DNA of 64,000 nt from 62-47 sp051954235 (GCA_051954235.1 JBQCHY010000035.1:1-64000); one strand, 5' to 3'; shown: positions 34,615 through 42,996, counted from the first letter of the stretch. The notes: generated by a model from the letters alone, not told the origin. A program made the numbers and translations.

Positions 34615-36192
34615 TCAATTCACCTGACGGTCCTTGCCTGTCCAGAACGGCGCGCGCAATTCGCGGCGCAGGATCTTGCCTGACGGATTGCGGGGCAAGG
34701 CGGGGATGAAGTCCACGGTCTTCGGCGTCTTGTAGCCGGCGATCCGCGTGCGGGTGAAGTTGATGATGTCGGTCGCGGTTGCAGTCTTTCCGGGTTTCAG
34801 CACGACGATCGCCTTGACCGCTTCGCCCCACTTGTCGTCCGGCACGCCGACGACGGCTGCTTCCGCGACATCCGGATGGTCGCACACCGCGCTTTCGACT
34901 TCGGCGGGATAGATGTTCTCGCCGCCGGAGATGATCATGTCCTTGATACGATCCTGGATGTAAAGGAAGCCGTGCTCGTCGAGATAGCCGGCATCGCCGG
35001 TGAGCAGCCAGCCGTCCTTGGTGATGGTCTTGGCGGTTGCTTCCGGTAGATTCCAGTAACCGACCATGTTGGCGCCGGAACGAGTGGCGATCTCGCCGAC
35101 CGCGCGCGACGGCAGCGGCTTGCCGTCGGGATCGAGGATCGCGAGTTCGACCCCGGGCAGTGCTTTACCGGCGGAGCGCATGCGCTCCTCGCCGGGAATG
35201 TGATCCTCGGGCGGCAGCGCGACGATGGTGCCGGTCGTTTCGGTCATGCCGTACATTTGAACGAAGCCGCATTTAAAAACGTCGATGCATTCCTTGAGCA
35301 GCGCGGCGGGAATCGGCGATGCGCCGTAAGCAATGTGACGCAGGCGCGAGAAATCGGTTTCCTTCGCGCGCGGCTGGCGCACGACGAATTGCATCGCGGC
35401 CGGCACCATGAACATCTTGCTGACCTTGGAATGCTGAATGAAATCCAGCACCTTGGTCGGATCGAATTCGCGCGCCACGACGCCCTTGGCGCCAAAGTAG
35501 AGGCCGAGCGCGCCCCAGCCGGTGCCACCGATGTGGAAGATCGGCATCGCCACCAGTGAGACGTCCTGATCGTCCCACTTGTTCCACTCCGGTACTTCGC
35601 CGTTACCGGAACGCACCATCGACAGCAGGTTGGAATGCGACAGCATTGCTCCCTTCGGCTTACCGGTAGTGCCCGAGGTGTAAAGCTGAATGGCCACTTC
35701 GCCGGCATCGATCGCCCGGCTTGGATCGGCGCTGCTTTGCGCGTCGCGCCACGCCGGCACGTCTTTCCATTCCGGAGCGCCGCCTTCAGTGGTCATGATG
35801 TGGCGGACGGATGGAATCTGATCCTTGATGTTGCGTACCTGATCGACGAATTCGGGGCCGAGAAACAGAATGGCGGACTTGGAGTCCTCGATGATGAATG
35901 CCACTTCGGGGCCGGCGAGCCGCCAGTTCACCGGTGTCATCACCACGCCGGCCTTCATGCCGCCGACCAACAGTTCGAAATAGATGTCGCTGTTCTTGCC
36001 GATATAGGCGATGTGCTCGCGGGGCTTGACGCCAAGTGCGGCGAGGCCGTTGGCGATCTGGTTGGTATGCTTGTCGAACTGCGCGAATGTCGTCAGCCGG
36101 TCTTCGAAATCGAAGATGATCGAATTCCCACGGGATTGACTGTGGAAGCGCACCGCGTCGGCAAGGTTGGTCACGTCCTCAAGTTTGGCCAT
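34615..36192 (-). CDS. Acyl-CoA ligase (AMP-binding superfamily)
   Basis: A 525-residue ANL-superfamily ligase. The P-loop YTSGTTGKPKGAML (about 170-184), adenine motif QMYGMTETTGT, hinge YIQDRIKDMIISGGENI and the C-terminal catalytic Lys in PRNPSGKILRRELR are all present, so the enzyme should be active. It activates a carboxylic acid to its CoA thioester. It belongs to the broad fatty-acid/aryl-CoA ligase group and is a candidate LvaE-like entry enzyme for the kinase/dehydrogenase pathway. It is downstream of the dienoyl-CoA-reductase-like SDR on the same strand, 212 bases away. Confidence 0.9.
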   Translation of the reverse strand: MAKLEDVTNLADAVRFHSQSRGNSIIFDFEDRLTTFAQFDKHTNQIANGLAALGVKPREHIAYIGKNSDIYFELLVGGMKAGVVMTPVNWRLAGPEVAFIIEDSKSAILFLGPEFVDQVRNIKDQIPSVRHIMTTEGGAPEWKDVPAWRDAQSSADPSRAIDAGEVAIQLYTSGTTGKPKGAMLSHSNLLSMVRSGNGEVPEWNKWDDQDVSLVAMPIFHIGGTGWGALGLYFGAKGVVAREFDPTKVLDFIQHSKVSKMFMVPAAMQFVVRQPRAKETDFSRLRHIAYGASPIPAALLKECIDVFKCGFVQMYGMTETTGTIVALPPEDHIPGEERMRSAGKALPGVELAILDPDGKPLPSRAVGEIATRSGANMVGYWNLPEATAKTITKDGWLLTGDAGYLDEHGFLYIQDRIKDMIISGGENIYPAEVESAVCDHPDVAEAAVVGVPDDKWGEAVKAIVVLKPGKTATATDIINFTRTRIAGYKTPKTVDFIPALPRNPSGKILRRELRAPFWTGKDRQVN

Positions 36193-36404
36193 TTCGTTCC
36201 CTCATTTGATTTTTTATTTTGAAGATGAAGGCGATCTTCGACGCGGAATTCGCCCCTGACAAGGTTCGAATTGACCGTTCGGTCGCGACATTGTTGGGCG
36301 GTATTCGCCGTAGTCGGGTGGGGCGCGCAAGCTCCCTCCGGGGCTCGCATGCTGCGTCCCCGGGTGAAGACGACGCGCGCACGCGTCGCCATCGATGTGC
36401 CGTC

Positions 36405-37277
36405 TCAGCCGCGCTTGGCGCGGTCCTTCTCGTTTTGCGCCATGATCGACTCGCGCGCCTGTTGCCAGTCGGCGTCGGACCAGTCGCGCAGCTGATAGAA
36501 GTTGCCGCCCATGGCGAGTGCCTGGCCGCCGTCCATGGCGATGGTTTCGCCGTTGATCCAGTCGCAGCCGCCGGAGATCAGGAACACCGCAAGGTTCTGC
36601 AATTCCTCCATGCGGCCGACCCGGCCCATCGGGTTCAGCGCCTTGGTGCGGGCGCCGGCTTCGTCGCCGGGCTTGATCCGCTTGCTCATGCCCTCGGTCG
36701 GGATTTCGCCCGGCGCGATGGTGTTGAGGCGGATACCGTAGTGACCCCATTCGGTGGCGAGTGACATCGTCATGGCGTGGATGGCCGATTTGCTCATCGC
36801 GGACGGCACGACGTATGGGCTGCCGTTGCGCACCCACGTCACGGTGACGGACACGACGTTGCCCGGCAGCTTGTTGGCGATCCAGCGCCGTCCCACAGCA
36901 TGCGTCACATAGAACGTGCCGCGCATCACGATGTTGGCGATGGCATCGAAACCGCGCGGCGACAATTCCTCGGTGCGGGAGATGAAATTGCCGGCCGCGT
37001 TGTTGATGAGATCGGTGAGCGGGCCTTCCGCGAAGATGGTTTCGATCATGTGATCGACTGCGCCGGCGTCGCGAATGTCGACGCCATGGGTCATTACGCG
37101 GCCACCATAGGTGTCCATCAGTTCGGTTGCAGTGTCGTCGCAAACGCTTTTGCGGCGGCCGCAGATGTGGACCTCGGCGCCGAGGCTGAGGAAGCGCGCG
37201 GCCATGGCCTTGCCGAGACCGGTGCCGCCACCGGTGACCAGAATGCGTCGATTGGCGAGGAGTTGCGGGCTGAACAT
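36405..37277 (-). CDS. SDR oxidoreductase resembling 2,4-dienoyl-CoA reductase
   Basis: A 290-residue SDR with the cofactor motif TGGGTGLGKAM (residues 15-25) and NNAAGNF. The classical YxxxK is not kept; the region reads SPYVVPSAMSKSAIHAMTMS, which matches the mitochondrial 2,4-dienoyl-CoA reductase pattern where the Tyr lies before VVPSA and the Lys follows. NAPG/WINGE segments (RLNTIAPGEI, CDWINGETIAMDGG) agree. It would reduce 2,4-dienoyl-CoA in unsaturated acyl-CoA degradation. It is divergent from a crotonase gene with a palindromic operator candidate between them. Confidence 0.85.
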   Translation of the reverse strand: MFSPQLLANRRILVTGGGTGLGKAMAARFLSLGAEVHICGRRKSVCDDTATELMDTYGGRVMTHGVDIRDAGAVDHMIETIFAEGPLTDLINNAAGNFISRTEELSPRGFDAIANIVMRGTFYVTHAVGRRWIANKLPGNVVSVTVTWVRNGSPYVVPSAMSKSAIHAMTMSLATEWGHYGIRLNTIAPGEIPTEGMSKRIKPGDEAGARTKALNPMGRVGRMEELQNLAVFLISGGCDWINGETIAMDGGQALAMGGNFYQLRDWSDADWQQARESIMAQNEKDRAKRG

Positions 37278-37309
37278 GACTCACCGTTCTGAAATATGAG
37301 GGATGTTAA

Positions 37310-37325
37310 TTAGTCGGTTGACTAA
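37310..37325. promoter_or_regulatory. Palindromic operator candidate (TetR type)
   Basis: TTAGTC-GGTT-GACTAA is a perfect 6-bp inverted repeat in the 106-base gap between the divergent SDR and crotonase genes. The form, with two TAGTC/GACTA half-sites in an AT-rich setting, is typical of TetR-family regulators of fatty-acid degradation. No TetR gene is in the window. Confidence 0.5.
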
Positions 37326-37383
37326 AACCTGCCGAAGCCTTTCTGTAAAGCGCGAAACGAAGATTTTTTGGGAGAACCATTCC

Positions 37384-38181
37384 ATGGAAGACCGCGTCTC
37401 TGTCTCGATCAAGGACGGCGTTGCCGACGTCCGGTTGGTGCGGGCGGACAAAATGAATGCGCTCGACTTCGCAATGTTCGACGCGCTGACCGCGACCTGC
37501 GACCGGCTCAAGACCGAAAAGGGACTGCGCGCCGTGGTGCTGTCGGGCGAGGGACGGGCGTTTTGCGCCGGCCTCGACACCTCCCGTTTTGAAACCATGA
37601 AAGAGGGCAAGGGCTCCGGCCGTCTCGGCAGCCTGGTGCCGCGCACCCGCGGCGTGGTCAACGATCCGCAATATGCGGTGTGGGGCTGGCGCGAATTGCC
37701 GGTGCCGGTGATCGCCGCCGTGCATGGCGTTGCGCTCGGCGGCGGATTCCAATTGATGCTCGGTGCCGATATGCGCTTCGTTGCGCCGGATACGAAACTC
37801 TCCATCCTGGAGATCAAGTGGGGATTGGTGCCGGACATGGCGGGCACGCCGATCCTGGCGCAACTGGTCCGCGACGACATCCTGCGCGACCTGACCTTCA
37901 CCGGCCGCATCTTCTCCGGCAGGGAAGCGCAGGAGTATGGCCTCGCCACGCGTGTGTGCGACGATCCGTACAAGGAAGCGATGGCGGCGGCGCGCGAGAT
38001 CGCCGGCAAGAGTCCGAGCGCGATCCGCGCGGCGAAGCGGCTGCTCAACAACCTCGGAACCGATCCCGGCAAGGCGCTGCTCGCGGAGTCGTATGAGCAG
38101 CAGGCCTTGATGGGAACGGCGAACCAGACCGAAGCGGTGCGCGCCAACATCGAGAAACGCGCGCCGAATTTTATCGACTGA
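37384..38181 (+). CDS. Enoyl-CoA hydratase/isomerase (crotonase family)
   Basis: A 265-residue crotonase. The ATG at 37384 has GGGAGA 8 bases upstream; earlier in-frame starts lack a site. Oxyanion-hole segments are RAFCAGLDTSR and VHGVALGGGFQLMLGAD. The catalytic region LSILEIKWGLVPDMAGT has Glu and Asp at the two acid positions, like dienoyl-CoA isomerases and related enzymes. Together with the dienoyl-CoA-reductase-like SDR and the downstream ligase, it suggests degradation of an unsaturated acyl chain. Confidence 0.87.
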   Translation: MEDRVSVSIKDGVADVRLVRADKMNALDFAMFDALTATCDRLKTEKGLRAVVLSGEGRAFCAGLDTSRFETMKEGKGSGRLGSLVPRTRGVVNDPQYAVWGWRELPVPVIAAVHGVALGGGFQLMLGADMRFVAPDTKLSILEIKWGLVPDMAGTPILAQLVRDDILRDLTFTGRIFSGREAQEYGLATRVCDDPYKEAMAAAREIAGKSPSAIRAAKRLLNNLGTDPGKALLAESYEQQALMGTANQTEAVRANIEKRAPNFID

Positions 38182-38192
38182 CGAGCCACCCT

Positions 38193-38280
38193 CGTCATGG
38201 CCGGCCTCGTCCCGGCCATCCACGTCTTTTCATACGTAAAGAACAAGACGTGGATCACCGGGACAAGCCCGGTGATGACG
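38193..38280. repeat. Intergenic inverted repeat, family B (copy 5)
   Basis: CGTCATGGCCGGCCTCGTCC opens and CGGGACAAGCCCGGTGATGA nearly closes the element, with inner CCACGTCTT / AAGACGTGG arms. It separates the crotonase and ligase genes on the same strand. Confidence 0.85.
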
Positions 38281-38320
38281 GTGAGAGACAACCAACGCTT
38301 CCGGATTTGCAAAGAACAGA

Positions 38321-39868
38321 ATGACCTCAGCATCTTCTCTCTTCCACGGCATCGTCAGCGGCGAGCGGCGGCGAAGTCATGCCGATGTCGCGGAGCGCGC
38401 GGCGCGCATCGCCGGCGGCTTGCAGAAGCTTGGCGTCAAACCGGGCGACTGCGTCTGCATCCTGATGCGCAACGACATCGCTTTCATCGAAGCCGCTTAC
38501 GCGACGATGATGCTGGGCGCTTACGCGGTGCCGATCAACTGGCACTTCAAGCCGGATGAAGTCGCCTACATTCTCGGCGACACCGGGACGCAAGTGCTGA
38601 TCGGCCACGCCGATCTACTGCATCCCCTCAAGGGGCATGTGCCGTCAAGCGTGACGGTGCTGAGCGCATCGACGCCGCCGGAAATCCGCGCCAGCTACAC
38701 CATCGATCCCGCGAGTCTCGATGCGCTTCCCGGCGCAATCGATCTCGAGACGTGGCTGACGCAGCAATCGCCTTACGACGGCCCGGCGTTACCGCAGCCG
38801 CAGAACATGATCTACACCTCCGGCACCACCGGACACCCGAAGGGCGTCAAGCGCTTCGCGCCGACGCCGGAGCAAGCGGCCTCCGCCGAACGCATGCGGG
38901 CGATGATTTATGGCCTGAAGCCGAATGCGCGCGCGCTGTGTCCGGGGCCATTGTATCACTCCGCGCCGAATTCGTTCGGGCTGCGCGCCGGTAAACTTGG
39001 CGGCGTGCTCGTGTTGATGCCGCGCTTCGACCCGGAAGAATTTCTCCGCGTGATTGAGCGCGAGAAGATTGACACCATCTTCATGGTGCCGACCATGTTC
39101 ATCCGGCTGATGAAATTGCCGCAGAGCATTCGCGACAAGTACGATATGTCGTCACTACGGCATGTCATTCACGCGGCCGCGCCGTGTCCGGCCGACGTCA
39201 AGCGCGCGATGATCGACTGGTGGGGACCAGTGATCTACGAGTTTTACGGCAGTACGGAATCCGGTGCCGTGACGTTCGCGACATCGGAGGATGCACTGAA
39301 GAAGCCGGGCACCGTCGGCAAGATTTCGCCGGGCGCAGAACTGCGGTTTATCGGTGAGGACGGGCGCGAACTGCCGCAAGGTGAGATCGGCGAAATCTAT
39401 TCGCGCATCGCCGGCAATCCGGACTTCACCTATCACAACAAGCCGGAGAAGCGCGCCGAGATTGACCGCGACGGTTTCATCACGTCGGGCGATGTCGGCT
39501 ACATCGATGCCGACGGCTATGTCTTCATCTCAGACCGCAAGCGGGACATGGTGATTTCGGGCGGCGTCAATATCTATCCAGCCGAGATCGAGGCGGTGCT
39601 GCTAGCGGTGCCAGGCGTGCACGATTGCGCGGTATTTGGAATCCCTGACGAAGAATTCGGCGAGGCGCTGATGGCGGTGGTACAGCCGTCATCCGGGGTC
39701 ACGCTCGATGTGGCTGCGGTTCGCGCCGAGCTTGCGAAATCGCTTGCGGGCTACAAGGTGCCGAAGCATATCGAAGTGCACGCCGACCTGCCGCGCGAAG
39801 ACTCCGGGAAAATTTTCAAGCGTCGTTTGCGTGATCCGTACTGGATCAAGGCGGGGCGAAAGATTTGA
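38321..39868 (+). CDS. Acyl-CoA ligase (AMP-binding superfamily), second copy
   Basis: A 515-residue ANL-superfamily ligase with P-loop YTSGTTGHPKGVKRF, motif EFYGSTESGAVTF, hinge FISDRKRDMVISGGVNI and catalytic Lys in PREDSGKIFKRRLRD. It should convert an acid to its CoA ester. It lies 139 bases downstream of a crotonase gene on the same strand, with a family B repeat between. The next gene rightward, convergent, encodes a kinase fused to a domain homologous to this enzyme's own C-terminal subdomain, so the two may be related by gene fragment capture. Confidence 0.9.
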   Translation: MTSASSLFHGIVSGERRRSHADVAERAARIAGGLQKLGVKPGDCVCILMRNDIAFIEAAYATMMLGAYAVPINWHFKPDEVAYILGDTGTQVLIGHADLLHPLKGHVPSSVTVLSASTPPEIRASYTIDPASLDALPGAIDLETWLTQQSPYDGPALPQPQNMIYTSGTTGHPKGVKRFAPTPEQAASAERMRAMIYGLKPNARALCPGPLYHSAPNSFGLRAGKLGGVLVLMPRFDPEEFLRVIEREKIDTIFMVPTMFIRLMKLPQSIRDKYDMSSLRHVIHAAAPCPADVKRAMIDWWGPVIYEFYGSTESGAVTFATSEDALKKPGTVGKISPGAELRFIGEDGRELPQGEIGEIYSRIAGNPDFTYHNKPEKRAEIDRDGFITSGDVGYIDADGYVFISDRKRDMVISGGVNIYPAEIEAVLLAVPGVHDCAVFGIPDEEFGEALMAVVQPSSGVTLDVAAVRAELAKSLAGYKVPKHIEVHADLPREDSGKIFKRRLRDPYWIKAGRKI

Positions 39869-39947
39869 GTGGCCAGACAAATTGAACGCGCATCGTCGAC
39901 GCATACTGCGCTCGAAATTTAGCTCATGGGATCAAACTGCTCCGGTG

Positions 39948-40070
39948 TCGTCCCCGCGCAGGCGGGGACCCATAACCCCTGCCTTTCTCGCTTACGCAAG
40001 AACAGACAACAGGCGCGTTCCGTGGTCATGGCTGCTCGGGAGTCTGGGTCCCCGCCTGCGCGGGGACGAC
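39948..40070. repeat. Intergenic inverted repeat, family C (copy 2)
   Basis: TCGTCCCCGCGCAGGCGGGG opens and GTCCCCGCCTGCGCGGGGAC closes the element. It is the same length class as copy 1 (34327-34449), and both hold an internal CCCATAACCCC / AGTCTGGG pair. It lies between the convergent ligase and kinase-fusion genes. Confidence 0.85.
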
Positions 40071-40149
40071 GATTTTTAAGTTATGTATCCGCCAATAAAT
40101 AAACATGCCGTCGGACACTTCGGATGACGCGGATGCGGCATCCGAAAAT

Positions 40150-41226
40150 TTAGAAACTAAACCGGTCCCGCAGATTCTTGCGGGCGTCGAGGATGTCGCG
40201 CATCAGGGCGCGGTCGGCGTCGGTCGTCAGCAGCGGCGGGATCAGGTCGACCTGGTTCATCGCCACTAGTTGCAGGATCTCGGTGCGGACCTTGCCGGAA
40301 ACATCGCGCGGCAGGGCAGGCACAACCTGCAAATGCTCGGGTGGCTTCGGCCCATTCGCGGTAGCGAGCACCGCCTTCAATTGATCTTCGATATCGTTGC
40401 GATTTGTTTCTGCGAAAGCATAAAGACCGACGCCGGTGCGGCGGTCGGCGAAGGCGACGATGGCGACGTCGCGCACGTCCTTGTTACGCAGTATGACCTC
40501 ACGCAGCAGCGGTGCGTCGTTGACGAGGCGTCGTCCGCCGCCTTCGCGGTCGGTGAAATTGAAGATGCCGCGCGTAATCGCCTTGTAGACGCGCTTGCCG
40601 GTTATCAGCCAGATGCGGGCGACGGCGGACTTGCGCGCTAAAATCTTGTGTTCTTTCGGCGTCAGTGCTTCGGGCGAGTAGGTGCGCTTGTGCTTCAGCA
40701 GGTGGCGCAGGTCTTCGTAAGCCGCAATGCGAAACAGCTTGCTGCGCGTCTTGAAGCAGACCGCGAGTTGGAAATCCGTGACGTAAGCGTGGCCGTCGCG
40801 GCCGCGCAGCCAGTTCTGCTCCTTGGCGAGATCGTTGTGGCAGATGCCGCGCCGATGCAGCTTGCGCAACGCCAGCTTGGCGGAGCGGAAATAAGCAGCG
40901 TCTCCGACAGGACGCGCGAGATGCAGCGCGACGCCATCGATAAAGCCGCGCACCAGCGCGCGCCGTCCGGCCCACAGCAATTCGGGTCCGACCTTGAGAT
41001 CGCGCGCCAACTGCAATGCGTGCCGCTCGCGGCTGAACAGATGATAAGCCAGGCCGAACGACCACCATGGCACCTGATCGAGCCGGCGCAGCACCGCGTC
41101 GACTTCGCCGCCGGAGTCTGCACTGAACCGGCCACGCTCGACGGTCGAGAACACGTCGCGCTTGAGCAGGACGCCTTCGGTCCATCGGGTGGACAGCACA
41201 GCGGCGTCCTCTGCGGGCAAAGTCAT
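40150..41226 (-). CDS. Kinase-like domain fused to a detached acyl-AMP-ligase C-terminal domain
   Basis: A 358-residue protein. Residues about 15-225 form a small kinase-like (RIO/WaaP-type) domain: catalytic loop HNDLAKEQNWL (Asp132, Asn138), metal-binding TDFQLAV (Asp151) and EDLRHLLKHKR. Residues about 238-322 match the C-terminal subdomain of ANL ligases, ending with PALPRDVSGKVRTEIL, which keeps the catalytic Lys (312). No adenylate-forming core is present. The partner substrate is unknown. It is convergent with an acyl-CoA ligase gene and lies 20 bases downstream of trmFO on the same strand. A cytoplasmic regulatory or modifying kinase is possible. Confidence 0.75.
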   Translation of the reverse strand: MTLPAEDAAVLSTRWTEGVLLKRDVFSTVERGRFSADSGGEVDAVLRRLDQVPWWSFGLAYHLFSRERHALQLARDLKVGPELLWAGRRALVRGFIDGVALHLARPVGDAAYFRSAKLALRKLHRRGICHNDLAKEQNWLRGRDGHAYVTDFQLAVCFKTRSKLFRIAAYEDLRHLLKHKRTYSPEALTPKEHKILARKSAVARIWLITGKRVYKAITRGIFNFTDREGGGRRLVNDAPLLREVILRNKDVRDVAIVAFADRRTGVGLYAFAETNRNDIEDQLKAVLATANGPKPPEHLQVVPALPRDVSGKVRTEILQLVAMNQVDLIPPLLTTDADRALMRDILDARKNLRDRFSF

Positions 41227-41246
41227 GAGCGAAGTCCGGTCGAGAG

Positions 41247-42695
41247 TCAGGCCGCGCGCGCCAGATGCAGGCGATCCGCTATCCAGTGATCGAGGTCGGC
41301 GAGCGCGCGCGCGCTCAGCGCCTGCTTTTTGGCGATCGACTTCTCGTTGCCGCGCAGTCGCGTGCCGTCGGCCTTGCGCGTCGGCGGATTGGCGAGCGGC
41401 GGGAACAGGCCGAAGTTGATGTTCATCGGCTGGAACGAACGCGGGCCGGCATCGACGGTCTCGATATGCCCGCCGGTGATGTGATTGAGCAGCGCACCGA
41501 ATGCGGTGGTCGCCGGTGGTGGCGAAAGCTGCTGGCCCCGTGCGTTGGCCGCTGCGAGCAACCCGGCCATCAGTCCGACGCTGGCGGATTCGACATAGCC
41601 TTCGCAGCCAGTGATCTGGCCGGCGAAGCGCAATCGCGGATCGGCGTGCAGGCGCAACTGATCGTCGAGCAACTTCGGTGAATTCAGGAAGGTGTTGCGA
41701 TGCAGTCCGCCAAGTCTGGCAAACTCAGCGTTCTCGAGGCCCGGGATGGTGCGGAAGATTCGAAGCTGCGCGCCGTGCTTCAGCTTGGTCTGGAAGCCGA
41801 CGAGATTGTAGAGCGTGTCGAGCTTGTTGTCCTGACGCAGTTGGATGACGGCGTAAGGCTTCACCGTCGGATTGCGCGGATCGGTGAGGCCGACCGGCTT
41901 CATCGGGCCATAGCGCAGGGTCTCGCGGCCGCGCTCCGCCATCACCTCGATCGGCAGGCAGCCGTCGAAGTAGGGCGTGTTGGTCTCCCAGTCTTTGAAG
42001 TCGACCTTTTCGCCGTCGATCAGTGCATCGATGAAAGCGTCATATTGCTCACGGGTCAGCGGGCAGTTGATGTAATCCGCGCCGTTGCCGCCGGGGCCGA
42101 CCTTGTCGTAGCGCGATTGAAACCACGCCTTCTCCATGTCGATGGAGTCGCGATGCACGATCGGCGCGATGGCGTCGAAGAAGGCCAGGGAATCCTGCCC
42201 GGTAAGGGTGCGGACGGCTTCCGCCAAGGGCGCCGAGGTCAGCGGCCCGGTGGCGATGATGACATTGGACCAATCGGCGGGCGGGATGCCGGCAATTTCC
42301 TCGCGCGCCACCTCGATCAACGGGTGGCCGGCAATGACCGCGCTCACGGCAGCGGAGAAGCCATCGCGGTCCACCGCGAGCGCGCCGCCGGCGGGTACCT
42401 GATTGGCGTCGGCCGCCCGCATCACCAGCGATCCCAGCCGGCGCATTTCGGCGTGCAGCAGGCCGACCGCGTTATTCGCGGCGTCATCGGAGCGGAAGGA
42501 ATTGGAGCAGACCAGTTCGGCGAGACCGTCGGTGTGGTGCGCCTCGGTGGTGCGCACCGGGCGCATCTCATGCAGCACGACCGGAACGCCGGCGCGAGCG
42601 ATCTGCCAGGCGGCTTCCGAGCCGGCGAGTCCGCCGCCGATGACGTGAACGGGGCGGGGAGAATGGGTCAAATCGGTGGGCTTCAAGTCGGTCAT
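41247..42695 (-). CDS. trmFO: tRNA (uracil-5-) methyltransferase, folate- and FAD-dependent
   Basis: A 482-residue TrmFO starting at the ATG at 42695. FAD-binding VIGGGLAGSEAAWQ lies at residues 17-30. The two catalytic cysteines are visible in LVCSNSFRSD and YFDGCLPIEVMAERG, and the conserved GPMKPVGL and NTFLNSP segments are present. It makes m5U54 in tRNA using methylenetetrahydrofolate. Length agrees with alphaproteobacterial homologues. The frame stays open upstream to 42794, but family alignment and position favour 42695. Confidence 0.95.
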   Translation of the reverse strand: MTDLKPTDLTHSPRPVHVIGGGLAGSEAAWQIARAGVPVVLHEMRPVRTTEAHHTDGLAELVCSNSFRSDDAANNAVGLLHAEMRRLGSLVMRAADANQVPAGGALAVDRDGFSAAVSAVIAGHPLIEVAREEIAGIPPADWSNVIIATGPLTSAPLAEAVRTLTGQDSLAFFDAIAPIVHRDSIDMEKAWFQSRYDKVGPGGNGADYINCPLTREQYDAFIDALIDGEKVDFKDWETNTPYFDGCLPIEVMAERGRETLRYGPMKPVGLTDPRNPTVKPYAVIQLRQDNKLDTLYNLVGFQTKLKHGAQLRIFRTIPGLENAEFARLGGLHRNTFLNSPKLLDDQLRLHADPRLRFAGQITGCEGYVESASVGLMAGLLAAANARGQQLSPPPATTAFGALLNHITGGHIETVDAGPRSFQPMNINFGLFPPLANPPTRKADGTRLRGNEKSIAKKQALSARALADLDHWIADRLHLARAA

Positions 42696-42792
42696 GGGCG
42701 CACAGGTAGCGCGTTTTGCCCTGAAGTGGAATCCGATTTGGGGATAGCTCGCCGGAACATCGGTGCCGGCAGAAAAGAGAGCCAGATACGAC

Positions 42793-42817
42793 AACGCCCG
42801 CTGCGGGAGCGGGCGTT
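42793..42817 (-). terminator. Hairpin downstream of the DUF1127 gene
   Basis: AACGCCCGCT and AGCGGGCGTT form a perfect 10-bp stem with loop GCGGG, 26 bases past the DUF1127 stop on the minus strand. No T-run follows, so termination may be Rho-aided. Confidence 0.6.
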
Positions 42818-42843
42818 ACCTTTCCGTCGACCAGTGCGGCCGG

Positions 42844-42996
42844 TCATCCGTTATAGGAGCCCGAAGCGACGCGCGGGATATCGGAGCGGTCGATACCGAT
42901 GTCAGCAAGCTCACGATCGCTCAGCTGCGACAGCTCGGCCAGGTTCCGATGATACTCGCGGAACGAGTTGATCATGCGAATGATGGAAAGCAGCAT
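42844..42996 (-). CDS. DUF1127 small protein
   Basis: A 50-residue protein beginning MLLSIIRMINSFREYHRNL and continuing LSQLSDRELADIGIDRSDI, the hallmark of DUF1127. The ATG at 42996 has GGAGA about 6 bases upstream, and a hairpin follows the stop. DUF1127 proteins are common in alphaproteobacteria; some bind RNA and affect phosphate, carbon or stress responses. The exact role here is unknown. Confidence 0.9.
   Translation of the reverse strand: MLLSIIRMINSFREYHRNLAELSQLSDRELADIGIDRSDIPRVASGSYNG

Noticed and set aside
34327..40070. Family C repeats as a CRISPR array
   Set aside because: The GTCCCCGCGCAGGCGGGG core recalls type I-E CRISPR repeats, but there are only two elements 5.6 kb apart, each a paired inverted repeat, with no regular spacers and no cas genes.
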